A DNA stretch of 64,000 nucleotides from Sphaerotilus microaerophilus (GTDB lineage: Bacteria > Pseudomonadota > Gammaproteobacteria > Burkholderiales > Burkholderiaceae_C): contig NZ_AP025730.1 in the NCBI RefSeq assembly GCF_023734135.1, positions 1,922,001 to 1,986,000 of the forward strand. Direction: 5' to 3'. A program made the position numbers and the translations under genes. Below the pieces are notes generated by a model. It ran no database searches, had not been told where the DNA came from, and was given only the letters and a program-made list of their open reading frames with translations. Each line of letters opens with the position of its first letter. Position 1 is the first letter of the stretch. This document shows positions 17,299-25,930 of the stretch, one piece after another.

Positions 17299-18024
17299 TC
17301 AGGCGGTGCGGGTCTGCTTGGTGGTTACCTTGCCCAGCACCAGGCCGAGGCTTTCCAGGGCCTTCTGGGCTTCGGGCAGCGACAGGCCGGCCAGCGACGG
17401 CACTTCCACGCTGGCCTGTGCGCTCAGCACCGCGGCAATCACCAGCTGCACGCCCTGCCCGGTGGCCACGGGCGTGCCGGGCGGCGGCAGCTGCATCAGC
17501 ACGCGCGAGCTGCCGTACTGCGCGCCGGGGTTGGCCGGAGGCACGTCAGTGCCGGTGACGTCCAGCACCCGGGCCACCGCGATCTGGGCATCGCCCAAGG
17601 CGCCCAGTGCCTGCCCCAGTTCCAGCCCGAACAGCGCCGGCATGAACCCGCCAGATGCGGTCAGCGGCACGTTGGTGACCGTGGCGCTGGGCACGGTGAC
17701 GTTGGTGGTGGCCACCTGGTAGCCAGGCGCCTCCACGCGCAGCTGGTAGCTGCCGGCACGCAGCCCCCCGAACACATGCTGCGTGAGCGGCGGCACCGGC
17801 GGAACGGCGTCGAAGGCAATGCCGTCCTCGCGCAGTGCCGTCACGCGCACCTGGCGCAGGTCGATGTCCTGGGCGGCGACCTGCACGCGCAGCGCGGTGG
17901 CCTCCGTGTTCTCCAGGTGCTGGTGCACCTGGCCCAGCGCGGTGACGATGTCGTTCCAGGCCTGCGCGGTGAGCGGCTCGCCGGGGGTGACCGTCTTGGC
18001 GATGAAGGGAGGATCGAAGATCAT
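17299..18024 (-). CDS. Cluster protein with PEGA/carboxypeptidase-regulatory-like and PASTA-like domains
   Basis: A 241-residue protein. Residues 1-45 (FDPPFIAKTVTPGEPLTAQ) look like an attachment segment. Residues about 50-125 form a beta-sandwich like PEGA or carboxypeptidase regulatory domains, with GGLRAGSYQLRVEAPGYQV. Residues about 125-190 and 205-236 are PASTA-like; the second reads VPSLAGLSLPEAQKALESLG. PASTA in a phage-tail-like cluster of a Gram-negative is unusual and suggests peptidoglycan contact. It lies 30 nt downstream of the 537-aa gene and belongs to the same transcript. The domain calls rest on motif recognition, not on a profile search. Confidence 0.65.
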   Translation of the reverse strand: MIFDPPFIAKTVTPGEPLTAQAWNDIVTALGQVHQHLENTEATALRVQVAAQDIDLRQVRVTALREDGIAFDAVPPVPPLTQHVFGGLRAGSYQLRVEAPGYQVATTNVTVPSATVTNVPLTASGGFMPALFGLELGQALGALGDAQIAVARVLDVTGTDVPPANPGAQYGSSRVLMQLPPPGTPVATGQGVQLVIAAVLSAQASVEVPSLAGLSLPEAQKALESLGLVLGKVTTKQTRTA

Positions 18025-18054
18025 GTGGCTCTTCTCCTTGGGAAGCGGTTCTCG

Positions 18055-19668
18055 TCAGGCGGGCGCTGGCTGCGCGGGGGCTCTCCAGAGCACCATGCCC
18101 GAGCGCAGCTGTTCGATCAGGTCGTCGTCGATGCCGCTGGTCAGAGTGCCCTGGCCCAGGATCCAGCGCTCGTCGATGTATTCCACGCGCAGTTCCACGC
18201 CGGCCGGGCGGTGGCGTTCCAGCGCACGTGCCACGGCCTGCAGCGTGAGCACACCGTCGGGGTCCTCCGCACCGTCTCGCCACAGCCGCAGGCGCGGCGG
18301 GATCAGCACCCGCACCGCGAAGGCGCGGTGCTCCAGCCACGACAGCGCCACCCGTGCGGCCGGCGCATTGGGTAGCGGCGGCGCAGCGAACACCGACGCG
18401 TCGAAGATCGCCTGGCCGTGCCGCGGCGTCACCACCCTCGGTTGAGCCGGGCTGCCGGCCAGGGCGGCCGCATGCGCCTCGCGCACGAAGAAGGCCAGCC
18501 GCGTGACGCCCACCGCGATGCCTGGCATTGGCAGGCTGGCCCCGTCGGAGGGGTAGGCCGCCTCGCGGTCCAGCGCGGCCGGCGGCGTGAAGGTGGCAAA
18601 GCGCGCCGGCTTCTGGCGCGGGCCCAGGCCGCTGCCGGCGAAAACGAAATCGGCCTGCTCGCTGGCGTCGTCCCCGGCAAAGCAGGCGCCCTGCCAGGCG
18701 AAGGCGTTGGCGGTGACGTCGGCGCCGTCCAGCAGCACGCGGCCGTCCTCCTGGAACATCAGCTCGGCGCCAGCCGCCAGGCGGGCGTCGTAGCCGATGC
18801 CGTGGCCCTCGTCGCGGTTGACCAGCATGGGTGCGACGCTGCGATCGGCTTCCCCGGTGATCTGCACCCGCAGCAGCGCGCGCTCGAAGCCCCGCCGCGT
18901 GAGGGTGAACAGCTCGGCATGGCGGCGCGGCGTGGCGTCGGTGCTGCTGCGCTCCAGCGGGTTCTCCTCCAGTCCCAGCAGCTCGTCGGCCGGCTGCAGC
19001 TCCACGCTGGCGTCGGCCGTGGGGCGGGCCAGGCGCAGGCGGTCGGTGACGCGGGCGGCGTGCCAGAAGCGGTCGGCGCTGTGCTGGATCGGGCCGATCG
19101 CCAGGTCCAGTGCGTTCGCGGCGGCCTCCATCAGCGCCTGCACCGTGCCGTTGCCGTGCGTCGCGATGGCTGCGCTGCGCGCGATGCGGCCACGCAGGGC
19201 GTCGTTCAGGCGGGCCTGGCGCAGGGTCAGCACCACCTGGGCGGCCAGGCGCTGCGCGGCCCGCGCGGTGTCGTCCGGGGCGTCGGGGTCGGCGTACAAC
19301 GGCAGCAGCCGCGGGGCCGGTGCCTGCGGGGCCCACAGCGCCAGCAGCGCGTCGGCCGTGGCGGTGCGCGTGGCGTCGTCGCTGGCGACCTGCAGCGCAG
19401 CCAGCAGCACACGGGTGCGGCGCTGGCGCTGCAGCAGCACCTCGAATTCGGGCCGGCCCATGCCGTGCAGCGCCGCCAGGCGCAGCAGGTCGGCCATCTC
19501 GTCGGCATCGGCCAGCCGGTGGGCACGCCGCACGGCCGCCAGCGCGGCGGCCAGCGTGTCCAGGTCCTGCGCCAGCGCGGCCGTGGCCTCGCCCAGGCGC
19601 TTGCCGCGCCGCGCCGCATCGAGGTGCAGCGGAAAGCGCGCCAGGATCTGGTCGGCGCGCGAGCTCAT
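18055..19668 (-). CDS. Cluster protein after gpJ, possible gpI/Afp12-like baseplate component
   Basis: A 537-residue protein whose start overlaps the gpJ stop (ATGA), fixing the N-terminus at MSSRADQILARF. The first 130 residues are helical (ALAAVRRAHRLADADEMADLL); the rest is beta-rich, with a C-terminal segment VELRVEYIDERWILGQGTL. I see no certain family match. In contractile systems the gene after gpJ normally encodes the second baseplate wedge subunit (gpI, Afp12), so this is a reasonable positional guess. The frame stays open far upstream across gpJ, but the overlap and the coding pattern show where the gene begins. Confidence 0.6.
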   Translation of the reverse strand: MSSRADQILARFPLHLDAARRGKRLGEATAALAQDLDTLAAALAAVRRAHRLADADEMADLLRLAALHGMGRPEFEVLLQRQRRTRVLLAALQVASDDATRTATADALLALWAPQAPAPRLLPLYADPDAPDDTARAAQRLAAQVVLTLRQARLNDALRGRIARSAAIATHGNGTVQALMEAAANALDLAIGPIQHSADRFWHAARVTDRLRLARPTADASVELQPADELLGLEENPLERSSTDATPRRHAELFTLTRRGFERALLRVQITGEADRSVAPMLVNRDEGHGIGYDARLAAGAELMFQEDGRVLLDGADVTANAFAWQGACFAGDDASEQADFVFAGSGLGPRQKPARFATFTPPAALDREAAYPSDGASLPMPGIAVGVTRLAFFVREAHAAALAGSPAQPRVVTPRHGQAIFDASVFAAPPLPNAPAARVALSWLEHRAFAVRVLIPPRLRLWRDGAEDPDGVLTLQAVARALERHRPAGVELRVEYIDERWILGQGTLTSGIDDDLIEQLRSGMVLWRAPAQPAPA

Positions 19669-21488
19669 GTCGCGCCTCCCGTGGTCAGCGCCACGCGGCG
19701 GATCCACAGCCGCTCCAGGCCGGACAGCGGCAGCTGCACGTCCTGCTGGTGCAGGCGCACGCCAGCGTCCACGTATTCGGCGTGGTAGTGCAGGTCGCTC
19801 AGGCGGTAGGTGTCGGTGTCGGGCACCATGGCCTTGAGCAGCGCCACGTTGAGAGTGGCGCCAGCGGCCAGGGCGGCCACGCCGTCCTTCAGCCGGGTGG
19901 CGGCCTCGCTGCGCGCCACCTCCCGCGCGGTGGCGGGGTCGCCGATGGTGCCGGCGCCCTGCAGCACGAAGTCCACCGTCAGGTCGAGCATGACCAGCGA
20001 GCCGCCGATGCTCACCGTCACCACGCCCGCGGTGGGCCGCACCTGCGGGTTGTCGGGCAGCACGTTGCGGCGCCGCGCGGCGCCCGGGTCGGCCTGCGGG
20101 AACATCTCCAGCCCCACGTCCAGCACGCCGGGCAGGGCCATCAGCTGGGCCACTAGGCGGTTGTAGACCAGCGCCTCGCCGATGCCGGCCTCGGCCACGA
20201 AGGCCAGCACCGCATCGCGCGCCAGGCGTTCCAGGTCGGCGCGGGCCTCGGGCGCCAGCGCCAGCACCACCGGCGTGAGTTCCACGTTGATGTCCACCGG
20301 CATGAACAGGGCCTGACCCGCCACGCCCAGCGTGACCGGGATGTCGCCGCCCTCGGCCACCGTGCCCGGGCCGGCGGTGGCGCTGCCGGCGGGCAGCGGG
20401 GCGTCGATGTTGTGCTCGATGCGCACGCCCACCGGGCGGGTCTGCTCGATCAGCGCCACGGCCTGGTCGATCATGGCCAGGCGCTCGGCTTCGCTGCCGG
20501 TGTCGGGCAGGGCCACGGTGAGCTTGACCACGCCGGGGTGGGCCAGGTAGTCCTCGCCGATGCGGACGTCCTTCTCGCGCAGGCCGGGCAGGGTGGTGAG
20601 CGCACCCAGCAGCGCGCCGGTGGTGGCCTGGCCGGCGGACTCGTGGGCGCGCTTGATGCGCGCGCGCAGCAGCTCGTCGCTCTCGTCGCTGCCGGCAAAA
20701 CGCGTGGGCTGCGGGTTGGCGACGGTCTCGATGCCCAGGATGGGCCGGTTCACCACCGCGATGGCACCGGCGGCCACCACGCCGGCGGCACCGGGCTCCA
20801 GCGCCTGCACCGGCACGTCCACCGTGAGGTTGCCGCGCTGCAGCGTGCGGTCCACGGTGGTCTCGAAGCCCATGGCCGGTGGCTGCAGGGTGGACAGCCG
20901 CGTGCCGGCGTTGATGGTGATGTCCGCCGGCGCCGGCGTGCTGCGCCCGAACACCACGCTGCCGGCGGCCGACAGGCGCCGGCGCCGCACCACGCCCACC
21001 AGCGCGGCCAGCTGGTCGAGGTCGCGCCCGCCGGCGGTGTCCACGAAGCCGGCCTGGTACACCGCCTCCAGCTGGCGCGACAGCACCGCATACTCGCGCG
21101 CAAAGCTCTCGGCCAGCAGTCGCGTCACGCTGCCGGGGTTGCGGTCGGTCAGCAGGCGGGTGGCACCCACCGCCTCGTAGCTGGCGAAGAACACGCTGCC
21201 GGCGTCGGGCCAGACCGCGTCCTTGGCCGGAGCGCCCTCGGGGGTGGCGGCCCAGACGATGTCCTTGGCCGCACCGAGCGCGAAGTCGGTCGGGCTGCGG
21301 AAGCGGAAGTAGCGGGCATCCACCTGGCCCCACACGCGCACGCTGCCGGGCGCCACCGCACCGGGTTCGGCCAGCTTGTAGGGCGCCTCCTCGGGCAGGA
21401 AGCGGAACTGCTCGCGGATGCTGCCGCCGGTCAGGGCCGACAGCAGGTCGTCCACGAACTGGGCATAGGGCTCGGCGGCGTAGGTCAC
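19665..21488 (-). CDS. Baseplate J-like wedge protein
   Basis: A 607-residue homologue of phage baseplate protein gpJ/Afp11, which forms the baseplate wedge around the spike. Recognisable features are GRDLDQLAALVGVVRRR near residue 140, the beta-rich central domain with ITINAGTRLSTLQ, the segment GSDESDELLRARIKRA near residue 265, and LPGLREKDVRIGED. The GTG at 21488 was chosen as start because GGAGA lies 7-10 nt upstream and the preceding gene stops just before it; a TTG at 21506 would overlap that gene. Its stop overlaps the next start by 4 nt. The N-terminal 100 residues extend beyond a minimal gpJ. Confidence 0.88.
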   Translation of the reverse strand: MTYAAEPYAQFVDDLLSALTGGSIREQFRFLPEEAPYKLAEPGAVAPGSVRVWGQVDARYFRFRSPTDFALGAAKDIVWAATPEGAPAKDAVWPDAGSVFFASYEAVGATRLLTDRNPGSVTRLLAESFAREYAVLSRQLEAVYQAGFVDTAGGRDLDQLAALVGVVRRRRLSAAGSVVFGRSTPAPADITINAGTRLSTLQPPAMGFETTVDRTLQRGNLTVDVPVQALEPGAAGVVAAGAIAVVNRPILGIETVANPQPTRFAGSDESDELLRARIKRAHESAGQATTGALLGALTTLPGLREKDVRIGEDYLAHPGVVKLTVALPDTGSEAERLAMIDQAVALIEQTRPVGVRIEHNIDAPLPAGSATAGPGTVAEGGDIPVTLGVAGQALFMPVDINVELTPVVLALAPEARADLERLARDAVLAFVAEAGIGEALVYNRLVAQLMALPGVLDVGLEMFPQADPGAARRRNVLPDNPQVRPTAGVVTVSIGGSLVMLDLTVDFVLQGAGTIGDPATAREVARSEAATRLKDGVAALAAGATLNVALLKAMVPDTDTYRLSDLHYHAEYVDAGVRLHQQDVQLPLSGLERLWIRRVALTTGGAT

Positions 21489-21502
21489 GGGGCGTCTCCG
21501 GT

Positions 21503-21982
21503 TCAAAGACCCAGCGAGAAGGGCAGCACCAGGTTCAGCACGTCCGGCTCTCCGCGCACGCGCAGGGCGAGCTCGATGCGCACGCTGCTGCGCGGTGGCG
21601 TGTGCTCGGCGCGCACGCTGGCGGCCAGCACCTGCTCGATGCGCGGCTCGTCGCGCAGGGCCTGCAGCACGTAGAGCTTGATGAGATGGCGCGTGCGGTC
21701 CACATTGGGCTCGCCGATCAGCTCGTGGTGGCGTGAGCCGTAGTCAGGGTGGCCCAATGCGGCGAGCTCGCCCTTGCGTGTCTTCAGGCGGTTGGCCAGG
21801 GACTGCTCCAGGTTGACCAGGCCGTCGGCCAGCGCCACGTCGAGGTCGCTGCCGTTGCCGCTGCGGCGCTCCAGCAGGTCGGCGTCCTCGAAGAAGCCGC
21901 CACCGGCCGCGTAATGCAGCGCCAGGTCGCGGCCCAGGAACGGCGCCAGGGTGTCGGCAGTGCGCTTGGTGGTGGTGGCCAT
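21503..21982 (-). CDS. GPW/gp25-family baseplate protein
   Basis: A 159-residue protein matching gp25/Afp9, a small wedge protein that connects baseplate to sheath. The family core is visible as LVNLEQSLANRLKTRKGE followed by LGHPDYGSRHHELIGEPN. The typical EPR-type motif is present as DEPRIEQVL. It begins one base after the stop of the spike-tip gene and is followed by gpJ, the same order as in phage and extracellular contractile systems. Length is slightly above the common 130-145 residues because of an N-terminal extension. Confidence 0.9.
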   Translation of the reverse strand: MATTTKRTADTLAPFLGRDLALHYAAGGGFFEDADLLERRSGNGSDLDVALADGLVNLEQSLANRLKTRKGELAALGHPDYGSRHHELIGEPNVDRTRHLIKLYVLQALRDEPRIEQVLAASVRAEHTPPRSSVRIELALRVRGEPDVLNLVLPFSLGL

Positions 21983-21983
21983 G

Positions 21984-22316
21984 TCAGGGGGGCCCCGTGT
22001 CGATGACGAAAGGCGCGGCCGGCGGGCCCAGCACGGTCAGCACGCCGGGCCCCGAGGGGATCATGTCGCCCAGGCGCACCAGGGCCTGGCCGCCGAGGGT
22101 CACGCTGGTCGAGCCGCCCTGGCCGATGGGCAGCACATAGGGCACGCCCGAGAGCGAATTGACCATCTGGCACAGGCTGCCGCTGGTGGCCAGCGGCAGG
22201 CCGCCGGCGGTGGCCATGGTCTGCAGCACGGTGGTGATGACGCCCGAGTCCGGCGGGCCGGAGGCGCCGGGCGACAGCAACACCGCGCAGCCGATGGAGA
22301 CGGGGGGGCCGGACAT
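21984..22316 (-). CDS. PAAR-like spike tip protein
   Basis: A 110-residue Gly/Pro/Ser-rich protein with no charged clusters, starting MSGPPVSIGCAVLLSPG. The C-terminal half has a PAAR-like pattern (VTLGGQALVRLGDMIPSGPG). PAAR proteins cap the gpV spike and bind a metal ion at the tip. Here the His/Cys ligands are not obvious, so it may be a divergent tip. It follows gpV and precedes gp25, the usual place for Afp10/PAAR. The call relies strongly on gene order. Confidence 0.65.
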   Translation of the reverse strand: MSGPPVSIGCAVLLSPGASGPPDSGVITTVLQTMATAGGLPLATSGSLCQMVNSLSGVPYVLPIGQGGSTSVTLGGQALVRLGDMIPSGPGVLTVLGPPAAPFVIDTGPP

Positions 22317-22339
22317 GGCGTGATCCTCTGGGGGGCTGC

Positions 22340-23017
22340 TCAGCTCGGGCTGAACTGCGTGTTGCCGGCCAGCGAAACCGACGGGGCCTTGACCTTGGCC
22401 GAGCCCTGTCCCTCCAGCGTGGCCGACACGCCGGAGACGGTGACGTTGCCCTGCGCCTTGAGGTCCAGGTTGCCGCTGGCCTCGAAGCTGATGTCGCCCT
22501 GCGCCTTCACCACCAGCTTGGCCGCGCTGGTGATCGTGACGTCGCCGTCCTTGGCGATGGTGAGCTCGGTGCCGGCCAGCTTGACGGTGAGGTTCTCGTC
22601 GTCCAGCGTCAGCGTCACGTCGTCGCCCAGCGCGATGTGCAGGCGCCTCAGGGAGGCGTCGCCGCCCGCGTCGCTGGGCGCATAGACCAGCTCGCCGGCC
22701 TGGGCCACCGGCGGCTGCACCGCCGCGTCGTAGAGCGAGCCCACCACCACCGGCGCGTTCAGGTCGCCGTGCAGGAACACCACCAGCACCTGGTCATCCA
22801 CCTGCGGCAGCGCCGACAGGCCCAGCCGGCCCACGGCCACCGGCACGTGCTGCAGCTCCACGCCCAGCGTCGGCAGCTTCACGTTCACCTGGTGGTTGTG
22901 GTCGCTGCCGTCGGCGTCGCGCGGGAACACGGCACTGACCACGCCGCGGGCGGGCCCGTGCCGGCGCGCCAGTTCGTCGCGCACGATGGCGCGCAGGGTG
23001 TCGATGAGCCCGGTCAC
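22340..23017 (-). CDS. Baseplate assembly protein V, gp5/VgrG-like spike
   Basis: A 225-residue central spike protein. Residues about 20-100 form an OB-fold typical of gpV/gp5 (GVVSAVFPRDADGSDH, then VDDQVLVVFLHGDLNAPVV). Residues about 130-225 are a repetitive beta-helix with alternating short strands (KDGDVTITSAAKLVVKAQGD), which trimerises into the needle. The GTG start at 23017 overlaps the gpD stop (GTGA), showing translational coupling. gpD and gpV are separate genes here, whereas extracellular systems of the Afp type fuse them into one Afp8 polypeptide. Confidence 0.88.
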   Translation of the reverse strand: MTGLIDTLRAIVRDELARRHGPARGVVSAVFPRDADGSDHNHQVNVKLPTLGVELQHVPVAVGRLGLSALPQVDDQVLVVFLHGDLNAPVVVGSLYDAAVQPPVAQAGELVYAPSDAGGDASLRRLHIALGDDVTLTLDDENLTVKLAGTELTIAKDGDVTITSAAKLVVKAQGDISFEASGNLDLKAQGNVTVSGVSATLEGQGSAKVKAPSVSLAGNTQFSPS

Positions 23018-24018
23018 GGCAGCCCTCCCGCCAGCCCACCGAGGGAGCCGCCGCTGCCCTCGCCGCCTTCCAGCTCCAGGCGGGTGAGGAAGCCGCTGCG
23101 CACGTCCAGCGTGTGGCGCAGCGCGCGGATGCGCAGCACGCCCGGGCTGCCGCCGGGCAAGTCGACCAGCTCCACCATGTCGCCCGGGCGCAGCGCTGCA
23201 CGGCCCACGATCAGCACCTGCGCCTGCAGCGCGGCACGCTGGGCGCGCTGCGCCAGCGCCTGGGCCACGGCCTGCGCACCGTCGCGCGTGGCCAGCGCGG
23301 CCGGCACGCGGGTGGGGCCCGCCGTGGCGCCCTTGTCGCCCACGGGGTCGTGCGCCAGCCAGTGCCAGCGCGCATCGCCCTGTTCGCTGGCGGCGCCCTC
23401 GGCCGCCACCGCGGCAGCGCCGGGTATGGCAAACCGCCTGACCTGCCAGTCCAGCAGCTCGGCGCCGTAGCGCAGCGCCACCGGCGCGGCGGGGCCGGCC
23501 GCGGGTAGGAAGCGCAGCCCGCCATCGGCTGCCGAGCCCAGTTCGGCGCCCACCAGCCGGGCCAGCGTGCGCAGGTGGGCCCACACCGGGCGGCGGTTGT
23601 CGACGTGGAAGGCGTGCAGCTTCAGGCCGGCCTGCGCCTGGTCGATGCTCACCTCGCCGGCCAGGTCGCGCACGATGTCGGCCACCGTCTGGTTGAGATA
23701 ACTCTGGGCCTTGTGGCTGCGGTTCAGCGCCACCGTGGTGGCCAGGCCTTCCAGTGCCACCGCGTCGGGCTGCTGGCGGCGGGCGCTGACCTCACCGGTC
23801 CACACATCGGTCTCGTTGTCGCGTTCGCCCAGGGCGATGGCCAGCGTGGCGCTGGGCGCCGTGTCGGCCAGGCGCGAGCTCGGCCACAGCAGCAGTTCGG
23901 CCTGGTCGTGCGCGCCGCTGCTGCCCAGGTCCACCCGCAGGCGCAACAGGGCGGCCTCGTCGGCGGACAGGGCCTGGCCGTCGACGGTGAGGCGGGCGTT
24001 GGGGCGCGACAGGGTCAT
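23014..24018 (-). CDS. Late control gene D-like hub protein
   Basis: A 334-residue homologue of phage gpD/gp27, which forms the trimeric hub above the spike. The protein opens RPNARLTVDGQALSADE, a common gpD start, followed by the beta-rich hub domains, LNQTVADIVRDLA near residue 115 and the late segment LRPGDMVELVDLPGGSPG. Both ends overlap neighbours by 4 nt (upstream 419-aa gene and downstream gpV), so translation is coupled. Together with gpV it is the functional equivalent of VgrG or Afp8. Confidence 0.85.
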   Translation of the reverse strand: MTLSRPNARLTVDGQALSADEAALLRLRVDLGSSGAHDQAELLLWPSSRLADTAPSATLAIALGERDNETDVWTGEVSARRQQPDAVALEGLATTVALNRSHKAQSYLNQTVADIVRDLAGEVSIDQAQAGLKLHAFHVDNRRPVWAHLRTLARLVGAELGSAADGGLRFLPAAGPAAPVALRYGAELLDWQVRRFAIPGAAAVAAEGAASEQGDARWHWLAHDPVGDKGATAGPTRVPAALATRDGAQAVAQALAQRAQRAALQAQVLIVGRAALRPGDMVELVDLPGGSPGVLRIRALRHTLDVRSGFLTRLELEGGEGSGGSLGGLAGGLP

Positions 24019-25274
24019 GACTGCAAGTCGTCCAGGTCGATGCCGTCGCGGCGCGCCTCGCGCTGCAGCACGCGGGTGAGCCGCTGGGTCAGGTCGTCGT
24101 CGTCCAGCGCGGCGGCGACGGGGGGCGGGCTGGCGGCGGTGCCGGCATCCGCTGCCGATGGGCGGCCTGACCCGGCAGACGCTGTCGCCGGGACGAGCGT
24201 GGCCGCGGGCGCTGCGGAGGCCTGGGCCGCTCGGGCCGCCAGGCCACGCAGGCCGGTGGACAAGGCCGGGGCCAGCGACGCTGCGCCCGGCACCTGGGCC
24301 AGCGTGGCGCCCAGCGCGCCGGCGACCGCCTGGCCGGCGCCGGCCAGCGCCTGGCCCAGGCCGCGGGCCGTGGACAGGTCGTCGTGCGGGGCGGGCGCTG
24401 TGCGGCGGCGCGGGAGGGGCGATGCGCCGGAGGGCCGTTGCGAGGGCAGCCGTTGGATTGCGTCGAGCATGGCCTGGCCAGCACCCGCGAAGCCGGTCTG
24501 CCCTGCTGCTGCCGCATCCGCATCGTGGGCGCCGGCCGATGGGGTGTCGCCGGCCGGGCTGACCCGCGGGCCGCGGCGAGCGCCTGTGCCGCGCGGCATC
24601 GGTGTTGTCCGTGGTGTGGGTGGTGCCGCGATGCCGGCGTCGCGCAGCGCCTGGGCGATGGCCGTGCCCCAGGGCGGCTGGCTTGCCTGTGCCAGCGCGG
24701 TGCCGAGCCCGGTCGCCAGGGGGCTGGCGAGCGCGGGCCGCTGCACCACCTGCGCCATGGCCTGCCCCAGCCCGGCCGCAGCCACCCGCTGGGCCCAGGT
24801 GGCGGCAGCCACCGCGGCGCTGATGGGCCCCTGCGGGCCGACGGCTGGCCGCGGCGGTGTGGGGCCGCGGCGCCGCGCACCGGCGGTTTCGGCCTGCGCG
24901 GCCCGCGTGGGCGGCACCGGTTGCCGGGCCGTTGATGTAGGCGCCGACCCGGCGGCGGGCGCGGTGGCCTGGCGGCGCGCACGAACGGGTGTGGTGGGGT
25001 CGGCCTCGTCCTGCGCAGCGGGTCCGGCCAGGGCCTGCAGTGCCTGCGCTGCAGCCAGTCCCAGCGGAAGCTGGCTGGCCCCCAGCGGGGACGCCAGCAG
25101 CGCACCCAGCGGCACCTCGCGCATCGGCGCGCTGCGCCGCCAGGCCGCGTCGATGCGGTCCAGCCGCGCCAGGGCCGTCGCCGCGCCCTGCACGAAGTGC
25201 CGGGGCGCACTCGCCTGCTGCCACAGCGTGCGCAGCATCTGGCCGAGTTCGGGCGGTGGGCGTGGGGCGGGCAT
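24015..25274 (-). CDS. Ala/Pro-rich cluster protein of unknown function, 419 aa
   Basis: This 419-residue protein is dominated by Ala, Pro, Gly, Arg and Gln. The N-terminal 60 residues look folded (LGQMLRTLWQQASAPRHFV); several repeats of the type GLGQALAGAGQAVAGALG occur through the centre, and the acidic C-terminus reads LDDDDLTQRLTRVLQ. I see no LysM signature, although in extracellular contractile systems a LysM protein (Afp7) often sits in this place. It could be a flexible tube-to-hub connector or scaffold. It overlaps gpD by 4 nt and is clearly part of the cluster. The low-complexity composition limits the call. Confidence 0.5.
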   Translation of the reverse strand: MPAPRPPPELGQMLRTLWQQASAPRHFVQGAATALARLDRIDAAWRRSAPMREVPLGALLASPLGASQLPLGLAAAQALQALAGPAAQDEADPTTPVRARRQATAPAAGSAPTSTARQPVPPTRAAQAETAGARRRGPTPPRPAVGPQGPISAAVAAATWAQRVAAAGLGQAMAQVVQRPALASPLATGLGTALAQASQPPWGTAIAQALRDAGIAAPPTPRTTPMPRGTGARRGPRVSPAGDTPSAGAHDADAAAAGQTGFAGAGQAMLDAIQRLPSQRPSGASPLPRRRTAPAPHDDLSTARGLGQALAGAGQAVAGALGATLAQVPGAASLAPALSTGLRGLAARAAQASAAPAATLVPATASAGSGRPSAADAGTAASPPPVAAALDDDDLTQRLTRVLQREARRDGIDLDDLQS

Positions 25275-25318
25275 GGCGGGGAGTCCGGGTTCAGGCTGGC
25301 GGTTTCAGGCTTGCGGCT

Positions 25319-25813
25319 TCAGAGGTGGCTGGCCTGCGGATCGGGCCGATCGGGCAGGGCCTGGTCGCGCGCGAGCATCTCCAGGTACAGCAGGATCTGC
25401 CCCACGGTGAGCGCCGAGCAGTCGCCCGGGGTCCAGCCGAACTCGCGCGCCAGCACGAAGCAGGCCTTGGTGAGCGGGGCGCGGATGGCCTGCTCCAGGT
25501 CGTCCTCGTCGAGCGCCAGGCCAGAAATGCGGTTCACCTCGGCCAGCAGGTGCTGCAGCAGGCCGGCCGACAGCGCGCCCACCTGGTCCACCGTCAGGCG
25601 CGGCTCGACCAGGGCCTGCTGCACCATCAGCACGCTGGCCAGCACACGCTCCTCCCGGGCGGCCTGGGCCACGCGCTGCACGGCGCCAGCGGTCAGCGGC
25701 TTCAGGGTCACCACGCCGGGCGCGGCCGCGCCCAGCAGCGCCGCGCTTACCTCCACGCGGTGCAGGGCCTGCGCACCGGCCAGCAGGTCGTCGGTGGAAA
25801 GCTGCTTGGTCAT
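25319..25813 (-). CDS. Probable tail-tube assembly chaperone
   Basis: A 164-residue mainly helical protein without signal peptide. The C-terminal segment LAREFGWTPGDCSALTVGQ followed by ILLYLEML resembles the small helical proteins encoded next to tube genes in phage tails and extracellular contractile systems. It begins 117 nt after the tube gene stop, consistent with a chaperone or tube-assembly factor. The start MTKQLSTDD was chosen over an upstream ATG because the first six codons of the longer form add nothing recognisable. The functional call is by pattern and position. Confidence 0.6.
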   Translation of the reverse strand: MTKQLSTDDLLAGAQALHRVEVSAALLGAAAPGVVTLKPLTAGAVQRVAQAAREERVLASVLMVQQALVEPRLTVDQVGALSAGLLQHLLAEVNRISGLALDEDDLEQAIRAPLTKACFVLAREFGWTPGDCSALTVGQILLYLEMLARDQALPDRPDPQASHL

Positions 25814-25930
25814 GTCTGCCCCTCGTCCCACGGGTACATGGGCCGATCCCCCGAGGGGATGGCGGGCCGGCTTGGGAGCGGCCCGGCGCTCGGCCCGCTC
25901 ACGTGGGTTGACTCAGGGTGCCGCATGCCG

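Noticed and set aside
18055..21333. Possible 1092-residue fusion of the 537-aa protein with upstream sequence
   Set aside because: The upstream part is an alternative frame of gpJ. The ATGA overlap at 19665-19668 gives the true start.
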